Shown: positions 1 through 13,400 of the stretch, in pieces
Position numbering within the stretch: position 1 is the first letter of the stretch
Layout of the letters: the number at the start of each line of letters is the position of its first letter
Source of the DNA: Atopsyche davidsoni
Lineage: Eukaryota; Arthropoda; Insecta; Trichoptera; Hydrobiosidae
Assembly (NCBI GenBank): GCA_022113835.1
Contig: JAILWY010000022.1
Span: forward strand, 1,922,001 to 1,986,000
Direction of reading: 5' to 3'
Length of the DNA: 64,000 nt
The notes under the pieces: generated by a model
The model's input: only the letters and a program-made list of their open reading frames with translations
What the model was told of the DNA's origin: nothing
Database searches by the model: none
Program-made: the position numbers and the translations under genes

Positions 1-667
1 AAATAACAGTTGGCCATCTAGCGTGTTGGAATAAATCTGAACTCAATAAAAAATCTTGTGTATTATGTACTGAACTGTTGGTATTTTTTTTTAACGTGTG
101 GGATTGTTGAATACGAAGCATTAGAGGAGACTCTCTGGCTCTGGTCATGGAACGAGCACTGCCTGACGAGTTCGCCTGTAGGGTTTGTACAATGTCCCTG
201 AGATTAACGAGAGAGAGAGAGAGTGTATGCGTTTGCTTCTCTCATAATATTTATGGTGAGAAAGTGAATCTCGACTCGCTAAGTTTATGACAATTTAACA
301 AATTTTAGAACATGTGTTTTAGAATCAAGCGGCATTTTGATGGTTATTTATAAATAAATTGAAATGCGATGAATGCTGTGTTTTATTTATTCGTCCCTGT
401 TGACTCTTATTTCAATGCCTCTTTTGTATGGTTAAATGAACGGTAATTGATTTAAATAAATATAATACTTAAAATAACACAGAGTAACCTTCCCCATTCA
501 ATCAAATTTTTAAAAATTACGATTACCGAGTACATTTTACAGCTCTAATCTTATTGGTAAAATTCTAGCCTTTCAGACATCGGCATTTCAACATTATAAC
601 CATTGGATAAAGTGTTACGTTGCTGGAGAATGAAAATACAGATCTGGGCCTAAATTTTTCTATATAT
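1..667. other. 3' flank of TRAPPC12; no gene seen
   Basis: AT-rich sequence downstream of the minus-strand TRAPPC12 stop. It holds a short (GA)n run near 211-224. A TTTATT at 382-387, which reads AATAAA on the minus strand about 280 bases past the stop, is a possible poly(A) signal. I see no supported reading frame. Confidence 0.5.
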
Positions 668-3600
668 TTATAAGTGTAGTTTGAGACATGCCGGAACGTT
701 GGTGACCGTGTCACTCTTGTACCGACACAGCTGCCGCAGGAGCGCAAGCTTCTTGGTCATGGTGTTGGAAGACTCGAGCTCGTATAGCGTGCACAAGTTC
801 AGCAGCAGACTTTCGCTGAGGCCGCGGCTCGGGTTGGAGTTGACCGCGTTCTCCATCACGCCGATGGCTTCCTTCAACTTACCGGAGTAAAGGAGACACA
901 CGGCCATGTTATTTAAAACCTGAAAGCGTAATGTTGAAAATACTTAATTAAGCACATTCTTGATAGAAACACCGACCTCCCCAGGACTACTTCACATCGA
1001 GTGGCAGTAGATCCACACAAATCAAGGGTTGAAGTTTCAAGGTCGCATAATTAAGCTCAGTTGGTTGCATTTATTCACACATGCATCGTAACTCGGTGAT
1101 CAGTATTTACCATTATGTTGGCAGGTTCAAGTTCGTTTGCCTTGACGAGGAACTGGTATGCATCAGAGAAGGCGTTCTGAGCGACGGCCAGCAAGGATTG
1201 ATCCACCAGCTCTCTAACATCGGACTCAGGATTTCTATAAAAAAATCCCATAATCGAGTTTTTATAAAAATAGATATTTATGAAAATTTCTTTTGTAATT
1301 CGACATCTCTGAATATCCTCAAATGCGTCTCAAATTTTACATGATTTACTCACGTAGCGGCACGCAGAAGGGAGGCCTGCCGGAAGTGGGCCTCGGCTCC
1401 CGGAACGTGCCCAGCCTGCAGGCAACAGCGCCCAAGAGCCGAGCGAAGCGCCCGCGAGTGCCCTCCTGTCCACATGGGGTTCTCCGTCATATTTTCCACT
1501 ATTTGCATCGCCAGGGAGTAGTCCTGGAGAAGGAAATATAATTATTAATACAAAGTCTTCCGTTGGTTTCATTAAATTTCTAGTTATATATGCATAGTAT
1601 ATTAATTACGATAAGCCGAATCACTCTTACCTTGACTTGCAATGCGCAGTTCACAACTGAGAAGAGGATGCGGGCCTCTCTTCCAGTCCACAGCTTGACG
1701 GACTCCAGCCTGTCCTGGGCGGTCAGCTCTATCTCAGATCCAACCTCGCATCTAGATGCATTCAGGTTCTTAATCATCTAAAAAACGGTATCAAACATAT
1801 ATGAATTAATTAGTACGAATAGTCTTACTTAACTTACTTCTTGTTGATCGTTAAGATAGCTAAATATGTATTAGTAATATTAAAATAAAAAAATTCAAAC
1901 GTGGAGACATCGTTTAAACTTTTGCCAGATGAATTACGCAAATATTTAGAAATCAAACGATCAGCAATAAAAATGTAATGACATAAATAAAAACGAAGCG
2001 CAACAGATGTAAATTAAAATTAATGAATCATAAATACATACAGCAGGGCAAAAATCATTATAAATAATGAATTCACTCATGATGATTTCTACAATTAGTA
2101 CAATTCGAAATGAAGCTAATAATCAGACGGCTTCGTATTAATTTTGAACGATAAAGATAAGTATATTAAAAAAATGATTTTTTTGGCAATTATATGCAAT
2201 TATTTTCGTAGAAATCTACGCTAGAATGTTGTGATGATAATTTCATCCTAATTTACTTAATTTAATGGCCATATTATATATTTAATTAAATAAACTGCTT
2301 GTTTGGATTTTAAATTCACGTCGAGCTACTTTTCCTAGAAATGAACTATAAATAAATATTATACTATACGAACACATGCGGTACATCAGTATTAAATTAA
2401 TTTGTAAGCCAGGAAGTTGGAAAAATGAAAAATTAAATTAAAAATATATCATTTATTACTCATTAAACAAGTAATTTACTTTTATATATATATATATATT
2501 GGTGGCGTATGATACCAGAATGGTTATTTTAATTTTGTCATGTGCGGTAGTTCTTACGATGAAGAATCATAAGTTATTATATATTATATTAATACTCGTG
2601 GCGCACAAGTTCATTGACACACTCTGTGTATCATCCACGAAGTTTGACGGACAATATGTAAGCAAAAATAACGAGCGCTATCTTCTGTTACAAAATAATT
2701 AAAAATCGCTCTCTTCTTTGTAAAGTATTAAAATAGAAACCGCCGCGGCGCAGTATATTGCCTATTTATTATGAATATATGAATCAGTATATATTCTGTT
2801 AGTAAATTACCATTCTTATTCATTTTACTGTAGGGTCAGTACAACGCGGTGTGTGAAAAGATAGTCGAGTGTAGGGGATTCAAGAAGAAAAATTTAACTA
2901 TATCGAATTTCATATATAACGGGACAAAAGGGAGCGAGCTTTTGATTGGAAACATGACCGTTCTGGAAGACGCTGGCCCACTTATGGTATAATCATTTTT
3001 ATACGAGAGGCGGGCTATATTTTATATATATTTAACTTATTGCACACCAATAAATAATACTATTTAACAACATAATACAAATCAACCTATATTAATATGA
3101 AATTTATCAAGTTGATGCGTAATTTTTACATTTGTAGGCACAAACAAGATGGTACTTATATAAGAAAGGAGGCTACGCGCCGGCATTGAATGGCAACGTC
3201 TTAAAAGTGTGCGATGAACATCCGCTTTACATTTCCTTTGTCAAACTATTCGTCACCACGGATGCGTCGTGCAATGTCATCAAGGTGAAGAGATCGTGTG
3301 TTGATTAAAAAAAATATTCAAATTAAACAGTTTGATGTCCGTAGTAATATGCACGTTGTTTACATATCTGTTATTTTTATTTTTCAGGGCATCAAATCTA
3401 TAAATATTCCAGTATCAAAGTTCTTAGTCACAGATTTCGACGGATTCTACGGGAAGTTTTTAACAAAAAGTTATTTATTCACTGCCAAAGGCAACTTGTG
3501 TTGTCTTTCGGCATATTGCACAATGACACCAAAGTGAAAAGCGCACTTAAACTATTTATAAGAAACTAACCTGATCATAAAATATATAAACGTTTCTTTC

Positions 3601-6431
3601 ATCAAATTAGAACTTTTAATATAAGATTGTCCGGGTATAGAAGAATGATTACTATAGTATCTCGAGTAGTCAAATTGATGTTTCGATGTGAGCAATATAT
3701 TCATTATCCTGTGTTATCTTTTACCTTTCTGACGATGTTGAGTAGCATGTGGAGTCGGGCGATGGCCACCTCTGCTTTTCCCACGTACATGGGCAGCTCG
3801 GCAAGAAGAAGGCGGAAGGAGAAGGACGCCATAGATCCACTACGGTTGGGATACATATCCGGATAGAACTGCCGATAACAAAAGTTCTGTTTGTAAACAA
3901 TTATAGTTAATAACTCAATTCATCGAGGTTATTGATCTTAAATGGTAAAAATTAATATCAAATTCACTCAAAAACCCAATCAGTTTGAAGCTCAAACATA
4001 TTGAAGATTAATGACTTGGTAAAGAAACGGTACCTGGAAGTAGATATCGGGGTTATTAAGAGAGTCAAAGGGCTCGGCCTCCAGCTCGCACAGGGAATAG
4101 GACTGGATCTTCACCAGCAGCGCCAGGCGAGTGAACCATAACTGCAGCGAGCGAGGAGAGTGCTTGCCGGGATGTCCTGATCTGCCAACTCCTGTGTCAC
4201 AAATTTTATTTGATTGAATAAAAACCCTAGTAACATTATTTATTATACCATTAGCTTTAAGGTTTTCGAGTATTAATGGTTAGGTCTTTTGCTTGTCAAC
4301 CATGTGATCTCGTGTTTAAATTTAAATTTGTTTTTGAACTTGTCACCTTGCCCGTAAATGGTAAGCAATCGTGTCGTGAGATTGATAGCAGCTCGAAAAC
4401 AGCCGGCTTGGATGAGTTCCCGCAGTCCTCGTTCGTCCTGCGAGACGTGCTCGCAGCCCAGAGACCCTCGCTGCACCGCTTCTCCCTCTCCCAAGTAGTG
4501 AGCCACCACGTCATACAAGACGTCTCCCTGTATATACATAAACACACTTTTACACATTTTCAGGTTAAATTTGCAATAATGAAATATTTTTTAGGCCATG
4601 CATTAAATTTTGGTAAAATACTCTCTTTTATTTTTGAAGTTAAATAATTTAATTTAACCTTGCTTTTCTCTTTTGTGAAATAATATGTATCAATATAGGG
4701 AGAAAAACAATTCATTAACATCCTTACCAAATCTTCTTCCAAAACAACTCCGGGCATAGTAAGTACATCTCTTTCCGGAAAAAATGAGCCAGCGGAAGAA
4801 GTTTGTGCCTGAAAATAAAAATAAATTCAAATTTCAAAAAATATTGTTATCAGTAGGTAGTAAGTTAAATCGAAAACATCTAATGGATATTGTACGGGTT
4901 TTTCAAGTCCATTATGTCTTGACTCTGTTCCTACTTCTTCCTAGACTTCAACCATCTCTTTAAGGCTTGTCATCAGGTCCCTTCTTACGATTTTTATTAG
5001 ATCTAATGTATGAGAAGTTAATATCTAATGTATTAGCTGAATAAGAAGGGTGAATGGATGAAGTTACATGCATTAAGTATCCTTAAAATATACTTTTTTA
5101 AATTGAAATCTTCAGCAGCAGCCGGGCTCTAAATATCTGGATAATAAGTGAAGTCATGAGCATACCTGTATAAGTATCTTTTTGGCCTCGTCTGTTGGTA
5201 TCCACGCATCTCGTCTTCTATCAGCTTCTCCTCCAGAAGGTTGTCCTCCCTGTAAAAATAAAAATATAGTAGACCATATAATAAACGCATCAGTTGTATT
5301 AGATTTTAAGAGATCTTTTGATTTCTAGTATAATAATTACTTACTTGAGGGGATATCACATCTGCTGAAAAGTCAACAGATGATGTAAAACTATCAGTCA
5401 TATTCTGTTCGGCTCCTGCCAAGGTCATCGAAGCACTCGGTCCAATGTTGTCGAAGAACGTAGAAGGATCTGGAAGCGGGACACCGGTAGTCATCCTTCT
5501 TGGTGGAATATCTGGCACTGAATAGCTGAGGATGCTCTCTGTGGGCTTATTCTTCAGAATCAGTCCCGGATCCGCTGATGTTTGGTTTACAAAAAGCTTG
5601 CAGACTGCCGGTTCCTGTTCTGATGGTCGATTCTGAGAAATAGCTTGAATCGAGATGTTGGTGTCTGAAATATAATTTTAAGGCAGACATACATAAATCG
5701 GTATTCTTTGTCATATCTCATATGGCATTGACAACAACAATCTCGTTTGAATCTAGCTATATAAAATTTTATATTTGGTGGACTTGTATTGTCGTATATT
5801 GTACTTTGAAATTTTTTTTGATCAATAAAAAATCAAAGACTAATCAATGGTGCAGAAATTCACTGCAATAAAAAAGTAAAAGCATTAAAAACCATGTCAA
5901 CTTATTCTGATTTTTACAAACAAAAAATAATAACTGTATCTTAGACAAGCTTCCACGAGAGGAATTGTTTTTTTGTTGACAGTTATGACAGAAAAATGAT
6001 AATTGTAAATAAAATCTACCTATGAAATCTATCAAAAATATCTACCATTTAATTGTTCAATTATAAATTATTTGCATTTTAACCTTAAATGTTAAAATAT
6101 AGAAGTTGAGATCAGTACACCGAGCTAAATAAGCTTTATAAAAACATTTCCATGGATACGAGAGTACAAACATCAATAATAACCGGTTCAATTGCAAATA
6201 ATGTATGTCTCAAGGGCGAAATTTATCGATGTAATAAGAATAATGGTTGTTTTTAGTAGAGCGCGTATTACCTCTGTCTAAGTTTCCAATCTTAGCGAGT
6301 GTGTTATCAATGGGCGTGATGGGAGGATCCTTATTATCAGCCAAACCGTCAAAAAACGCTGTTGACTGAGATAGATTCGAGTCACCGAAATAATTACTCA
6401 GTGACGGTTTGGGGTCAGTATTTCCATTCAT
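668..6431 (-). CDS. TRAPPC12: Trafficking protein particle complex subunit 12 (TRAPPC12)
   Basis: Subunit of the TRAPPIII tethering complex, acting in ER-Golgi traffic and autophagy; it binds partners through TPR repeats. Coding exons in transcript order: 6272-6431, 5345-5664, 5166-5249, 4728-4808, 4347-4527, 4034-4191, 3725-3868, 1631-1777, 1354-1523, 1111-1234, 668-919. All have GT-AG borders and the frame closes to 606 aa, against about 735 in human. The N-terminus has the conserved PSLSNYFGD block; DVLTMPG and the [13 protein letters not shown] region precede the TPRs; the last exon has [16 protein letters not shown] and LYELESS, the family C-terminal TPR signature. An upstream in-frame ATG exists at the 5' end (frame open to 6530), but the ATG at 6431 fits the family better. 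The shorter length comes from a reduced disordered N-terminus. Its 1.9-kb intron (1778-3724) hosts a gene on the other strand. Confidence 0.93.
2559..3537 (+). CDS. Small secreted protein, possibly DUF1091/ML-like, nested in TRAPPC12 intron
   Basis: Four exons, 2559-2657, 2834-2986, 3138-3284 and 3388-3537, all join in phase 0 with good GT-AG borders. They give about 189 aa from the ATG at 2559; another in-frame ATG at 2520 would add 13 residues. The first residues ([18 protein letters not shown]) look like a cleavable signal peptide. The mature part is about 165 aa, with eight or more cysteines, NxS/T sites, and a [20 protein letters not shown] block that resembles the K-x-x-G-Y-x-P-x-L-x-x-x-x-x-x-x-C motif of insect DUF1091 proteins (MD-2-related fold). 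The family call is a pattern judgement and may be wrong; the exon structure is better supported than the function. It lies wholly within the intron between TRAPPC12 exons 7 and 8 and is transcribed against it. A run of TA repeats sits just upstream (about 2483-2499). Confidence 0.68.
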
Positions 6432-6616
6432 TTTAATAAAAAGGCGACCTTCCAATTGACCCCGCGACACATCAAATCTGATAACGAGCCAATACGTCTC
6501 TGTTCTGTTATTTGTTGTGTTTACTTTCAAGCAATACTTTAATGGATGTTGTATTGTTTTTGACTGGAGAATCGGCCTTTTTTACTCAAGTGGTGTTCTT
6601 TTGATTTTACGCCAAG
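6432..6616. promoter_or_regulatory. Bidirectional promoter region between TRAPPC12 and VPS35
   Basis: TRAPPC12 starts at 6431 on the minus strand and the probable VPS35 leader exon ends at 6634 on the plus strand. Fewer than 200 bases separate the two start codons, so core promoters and 5'UTRs must share this interval. I see no clear TATA box, which is usual for housekeeping pairs. Confidence 0.55.
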
Positions 6617-7494
6617 ATGGTGTGGAATAAAAAGGTATGTATTTAAAACTGGTTAAATGTTTTAATATTTTATGTATGTATTATGAACATTCTGACAGCT
6701 TTACTATTTGACATTTCGTGACAGAACTTCGCGTATTTTTATGGCTATCGGCTAAGTATAACTCTAACCACGTACATCTTGTAAAAATATTTAATTTATT
6801 TATTTTCTAATTAATTAAATAAAAACAAGTAAAAATTTTTTAAACAAAGTGTTTGCAAAACACTTTGATAAATTAAATTAATATTTTTATACATTTAATG
6901 TGATCAAATATATTTTTAGTAATTTTAAATTATAACATTTAATTACGTAATTCACAAATATTTTTCCTTAATCAGCTGTAATTTTTGAAGTGGTGACATT
7001 AATCAGTTAAATGCAAACGAAAAATTAAATTTAAATAAAATAATTGTCTGGGTTCCTAAATCCATAAGCACGAATATTACGCAAAACGTCATAATACCAT
7101 AGACGAGCCCGTAATCTGATTGTCAAAAAACTTACAAAAGCTGACAGAGGCGTTAAGCAATTTTTCTCGTAAAACTGCTTATCTGTTATTTATTGTCACG
7201 CTTGAAAATTGAATAAACACACACAGGTATGCCTCACGTCTGTTTATAAATATGCTAGTTGTGCTACGTAAACACTTCTGCTCATACACAACTTCGACGC
7301 CTAGACAAATTACAAAGTATATACAAATTCATAATGAGCGGCCTGCAGGGAACCTGGCTATCAGACTACGTATTAATATTATCTCTAAAACTTCAAATAT
7401 GACCTATCACCTTTGCTTTCGTCAATCTTTCTCTTATTTTCTGTATTTACATGGGTTCAAATACTACAGTTTGTTAACGTGTTCCAGCCAATGA
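6617..7494 (+). promoter_or_regulatory. Putative spliced uORF overlapping the VPS35 start codon
   Basis: The leader has ATG at 6617 with A at -3 and G at +4. After six codons comes a strong donor (gtatgt at 6635). Joined to the acceptor before 7488, the frame reads one more codon and stops at TGA, whose first bases lie inside the VPS35 ATG (ATGA at 7491-7494). This gives a 7-codon uORF with a one-step overlap of the main start. It depends on this leader being the true first exon. Confidence 0.4.
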
Positions 7495-10400
7495 CGAATC
7501 AATCATCACCAATGGAGGAGCAAGAGAAGCTCCTCGACGAGTCCCTGAGTATCGTCAAAGTTCAGGTAAAAACAGCCGGCATTTAATCGATACCTAGTTA
7601 AAACTCGTATAGCTGAATTTAACTCCATATTAATTGAAATGTCAATTGACAGTTGATAACAAAACATGCATTGAATTAAAATATTCTCAAATCATTTTGA
7701 TATATTTTAAATATGAATTTGTTTCTATGTGTTTAGTCGCACCTTTTCATTAGATGATTAAGTATAATGTGATTTTCAAAGTAAAATTCGGTCCCATTTC
7801 TTAAGATTTGACAGTGTTTTTTTTTCTCGTCAATCTTGAAAATACAAAAGCAGCACATGTCTGCCTATAAATTTATTGTATTACTCTTAAAGGACTTTTT
7901 CATCATGAACAATTAAAAAAATACAGCCCATTGGTGACACTGAGTTTTTCCTTTAGTAGTTATCAAGTGGGAGCGGCAAAGGCAGTGTGTCTGCAGTTGA
8001 TAAACATCAACACTTTCTAATAGAACTTTCTGTTTAGGCTCTTCAAATGAAAAGATGTTTGGACAAATCAAAACTGACCGACGGCCTCAAACACGCTTCC
8101 ACCATGCTTGGAGAGCTCAGGACTTCTATGCTGTCTCCAAAAAGTTACTACGAACTCTGTATCCTTTTAATTAAAATGATTAGTTATTGTTAGTGTTAGT
8201 GCTTATGTGGTTGACACTTCCGGTGGTATATTCTTGACTCCGAGATATGTAGACATGGCAATAACGGATGAGCTGCGGCACCTGGAACTTTACCTGCTGG
8301 AGGAGTTCCAGAAAGGCAGGAAGGTAGCAGACCTATACGAGCTGGTGCAGCACGCTGGAAACATTGTACCTCGCCTCTACCTGCTCATCACCGTCGGGCT
8401 TGTCTACATCAAGACCAACGCCAGTCTCAAAAGAGATTTACTCAAGGTTAGTTTAAGAGAGTGAAAGATACGAGTGAAGTCCATAGACATGCAATTGTCA
8501 TTGTTGTAACTTTAAGTGGTGACATTAATCCACTGACATCCACTCGTTAACTCTACGCAGTCAGGTCTATTACATGGTTGGAAAAGCATTAGAAAAGTTA
8601 TCATATTTATTTGATTTAGCCTGGCAGTCAAATGAGATGTCTGATATTCCAGAAACTCACCAAAGACTACCATGAATACCTTGTTCCGTACATATTTAGT
8701 ACAAGACAATATCTAAGCTACCTGGACTTCAGGAGAGCGGCCTTGATGTACCGTGATGTCCATGTGAAGAACTGTTTAATATATAATGGGGACTATAATA
8801 AAAACATACTTATTAGAGGATATTTGCTATCTTCTACTTTTGCTACTTCTACAGCAACATCAGAATATCATAAAATATCGTATTATTTCCCAGGATCTGG
8901 TGGAGATGTGTAGAGGAGTCCAGCATCCCCTCCGCGGGCTGTTTCTCCGGAATTACCTCCTACAGTGCACAAGAAATGTCCTTCCCGACGTAGCGACAGC
9001 CGAAAACGAAGCTGAGGGCACGGTAATCTATAATTTTTATTTGTAATAAAGCAAAACTATGAGCAAAAGCTAGTTGTTTTAAATTTTTTACGGTGATGAA
9101 ATGATGACCTGAATTTTTTGCAATATATTCAAATTTATTACACTTACTCTGTTTATATATAAACCTTTTGTCATCACATCATTTCTTTGACAAATTGGTT
9201 GGCATTCGTAAATTTCTTGTGCGGTTTAAAAGTTCAATGGATCTAAATAAGAACTTGAGATATGTTATGTTCTTAAATAAACAAAACTATGGCCAGTCTA
9301 CCTACATACACATTATTTTATTTTAATAATGTGCAAGATAAAGCATTTGGGTTATTTAAATGTGCAATTGGCTATTGTCTCCAGATTCAAAGAAAAAGAA
9401 AACCTATGAGAGAAAAGCAACCCCGATATGGACACTCTTTGACTTCCCTGTATATAATAAAGCAAATAATGAAGGCGTATCCAGTCGAAATTGCCTCTAA
9501 ATGCTTTCTGTTGCTTCTTGCAGTCTCACACAAATGTGTAATGTCACATATCTATCATTCTAGATGTTTGCTATTTTGTTTTCAGATCAAAGATGCCATC
9601 GACTTTGTCTTAATGAACTTCGCGGAGATGAACAAGCTGTGGGTGAGGATGCAGCACCAAGGACATTCGAGGTAATAAGAAGATGCCGTAAAACCTTCAT
9701 CCAGATTTCCCAACTCTTATATATTACATAAATTACTAAATATGACCGTTGACCGTTGCAGAGATAAAGAAAGGCGCGAGCGAGAAAGAGAAGAGCTGCG
9801 CATCCTCGTGGGGACCAACCTGGTGCGCCTGTCACAGCTGGACAGCGCAGGTCTGCCGCAGTACCGCCGCCTCGTGCTACCCGGCATCCTGGAGCAGGCC
9901 GTGTCCTGCCGGGACGCCATCGCGCAGGAGTACCTCATGGAGTGCATCATACAGGTACATTTGACCGAGAACATGGAAAAATAGAAATTTGTATCCACAC
10001 ATATCTATTGTGGCCTAGAACTTTGATTGTTTCGATCATCGTCTCCCCGTAACTTGTGAGAAATTTCACTGTGGTTAACAAGCATGCAATCATTATTGAC
10101 TTTCTTTGTTCCTAATATAGTATTGTTGTATTTTAAAGGTTTATTCAATATTTTTAATATTTACTTTAATATGCGAGCAGAAAATGATCTACTCCTAAAA
10201 AATAATTATTCTTATTTGCTCACCCAGGTTTTCCCCGATGAGTTCCACTTAGCGACCCTGCAGCCATTCCTGAAGTCTTGTGCCGAGCTCCAGCCCGGAG
10301 TCAATGTTAAAAATATCATCATCGCCCTCATCGACAGGCTTGCCGCCTACAGCCAGGTTTGCCATTTCATGCATAGTACTTTTTATTATTTTCAGTATGG

Positions 10401-13400
10401 CGTTCATTTAAAATGCACATAATTTTCTTACATATAAAACAATATTACTGCCAAGAATAAAATCTAATGAAGTTATAAACAGTTTTATATATTTCCATTT
10501 ACTTTGTTGAAAAAAATCAAATGAAGTTATTTATAAAGATGAATATATCGTAAATCGGGGTTATGTGTGATTATTTTTCAGAGAAACGAAGGCAATATCA
10601 GTCTCTCCGTAACAGAGGACGATGGCACTCCAGTAACTACCACGGAAGTCCAGCTCTTTGATGTGTTTTCCGACCAAGTCGCTTCCATCACACAGGTTTG
10701 TAACAATACTAATTTTTTCAGATGCTCAGTTGGGTGCTCAGTGATTGTAAATTATCCAACTTCTGGCAAATCAGTTCTAACATTTCAACCGCCTTGTGAT
10801 TAGTATGCGAGTTAGCATGCTTAATTGCCAATCAAAGACATATTTACTATAAATGTGGAGTTTATAAATTAATCCAGACTTCCGTGGATAACAAGTGAAT
10901 GTATCTGTTAAATTATCTTTTTACAGCTGCCTTGTATTGTTAAATTGTTTATAGTCTCAGTTGGCACCAAAGTAGTGGCCGGAGAACACGTGTGTTAAAA
11001 TTATTTACCCGAGCCTTCATCCTGTGAGAAAGGAATAAGGAAACCCTTTGTACGGAATTCAAGGAACCGTACAATATGTTGTTAGACTTGGAGAAATTCA
11101 AAGTCATGAATATTGAACTCGTTAAGAGTACGACACGACCGATTGCAGTTGAAGTCAGTTATTCAAGTTTTATGTTGGCAACAGAATCGGCAAGACATGG
11201 CGATAGAAGACACAGTATCGCTGCAGGTAGCGCTTCTGGGGCTGGCCCACAAGTGCTACCCCGACCGGGTGGACTACATTGACAAAGTTCTTCAGAACAC
11301 CGCCGCCATCTTCCAAAAGCTCAACATCACAAAGTAAGATCGCGCCCCGAATCCTATTTGTCTTTGTATGGTTTTGCTCAATTCCTACGTGGATCGTTAC
11401 TCGCATCAAAGCATCTAACTATCCTGCCTAAGATGACGTTTGTTGCTATTGCAAGAGTCTCGTGTAAGGAAATAGCAAATAAAATAAATATTTTGTACAA
11501 ATATTTTTAGGCGATTGATTCACACTTGAAACGATGAGAGGAATCTTAAAAAAAATTGTTTCAAAGTAGGTGGATTCGAACTCACATATAACTATCGTGA
11601 TCTGGCACTATAAACCATTTGACTGACGTGTTTTCCTTTAACAGATTTACGATTGTCAGAATTTGATGGAGCTGACTCGTGAAATCAAAATGCTGAAAAA
11701 TTACATTACTATTTTCAGAGTGGAATATAACACAAATGTATGGAAGGAACTGCGTAGACTACTGAAACTCCCGGTGGACCACTACAAGGATATACTCACG
11801 GTTATCCAGCTCAGCAACTACGCCCCCCTGCTGGAGTACCTAGACTACAACGGCCGCAAGGCTATGGCCGTCTACCTCATCACCAGCGTGCTGGACAATG
11901 GCACACTTATCACAACTCAGGAGCAGGTACAAGATTGCCATTTTCAGTCGCTCCTACCGAGTATTGCTATAATTTATTTTACACACACGACTGATCGTTG
12001 AAAATAATAACTAATAAGCTTTTACACTTGCATTAGAATTTCTAGTTATTAATTAATTTTATGCCCTATTTCTCAACAGCTGTTCAACGAAACAATAGGC
12101 AATAAGCCATCAAATGTGTTACACATAACGTCACTTATAGGGATATCAGTTTCGATGAAGCAGATCGCTACAGAAACTGATTGCGTGGATGTAATATTTC
12201 CAGGTTGGCTCCGTGCTGGGCATGCTGTCGTGTCTGGTGTCCGACCAGCCCGATCAGCCCACGGGAGTGCAGGACGCGGAAGACTTTGCAGAAGAGCAAG
12301 GACTGCTTGCAAGGTACCGTACAATACTTGCTTTTAAGTCTTGCTGTTGCAGTCTTCACCAAAAGTTAAATAGTTATAGTTCTGATTTATTATTTACAAA
12401 CAAATGCCTTCAAATATGATTCTTATTCGTTAGAAGTTGGCAGAACTTTTCCGTTCGATAAAAATGTGGGTTCTCTAAACGTCTTCAGACACGACAACAA
12501 TAACAGACAATTTTGCCGTTTTTTACTATATAAAAAAAATATTATTTTTAAACCCACAGAAGGCTCTAGATATCACTTTTATCGGAACACTTTCGCTGCA
12601 TGTAAAAAAAAATACTCGAATAGACGATAGAGACGCGACGAGTCACGGAGAACTGCCGACTTCTAGAAAGATTACGATGATTCAGATAATGCTATGCACG
12701 CTTGATAAGCGCCCGTAAACAAGAGTTTCATGTTACAGAAGCGATGGGAAATTAAAAACAGTGAAAAGAATAATTGCATTTTGTTGCTGGGTATGTGTGT
12801 GTATACATAAAAAAAATTAATCCAATTATATGCATTGTTCTTCCCGTGAGTTTTGAGACGGCGTGGATAGCAAATAGCATTTGAAAAGTATTTGTTTTAT
12901 TTACTTAAAAGTTACTAATATAACCGCATTTATCTTATGAGGTATGTTAGACAAAATAAGTCGTTAAGTTCTTCATCCTGCATTTTAAAGAGAAATAATT
13001 AAAGTGTAGTTTTTTTGATCATTTAAGTTTTGTTTCTTGGTAATTAAAATTGAAGAAAATCACAAAATATTTTTAGTAATATTGGAAATAGTTTTGCGGA
13101 TTTCATTCCAGCATGAAATATTTGCATTATTGGTTTTGCAACTCGACGACTCATCTGTTGTGTGCTCTTGTAGACTGATACACCACTTCAAATCGGAGTC
13201 TCCGGACCAGCAGTACCTCATCTTGCACAGCGCACGCAAGCAGCTGGCCAGCGGGGGGCCCCGCCGGCTACCTCACACGCTGCCCCCCATTCTCTTCCAG
13301 GCCTACCGACTTGCCTACAAGTACAAGCAACTCGCTGACCAGGTAACTTATGAGAGTGGAAACACCCAACCTTTAATACTAACAAAAAGCGCAACAATTG

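Noticed and set aside
4276..4647. 123-codon plus-strand frame
   Set aside because: Antisense shadow of TRAPPC12 exon 5 and its flanking intron.
11574..11586. tRNA gene suggested by a B-box
   Set aside because: No acceptor stem or anticodon arm can be folded; treated as a SINE relic.
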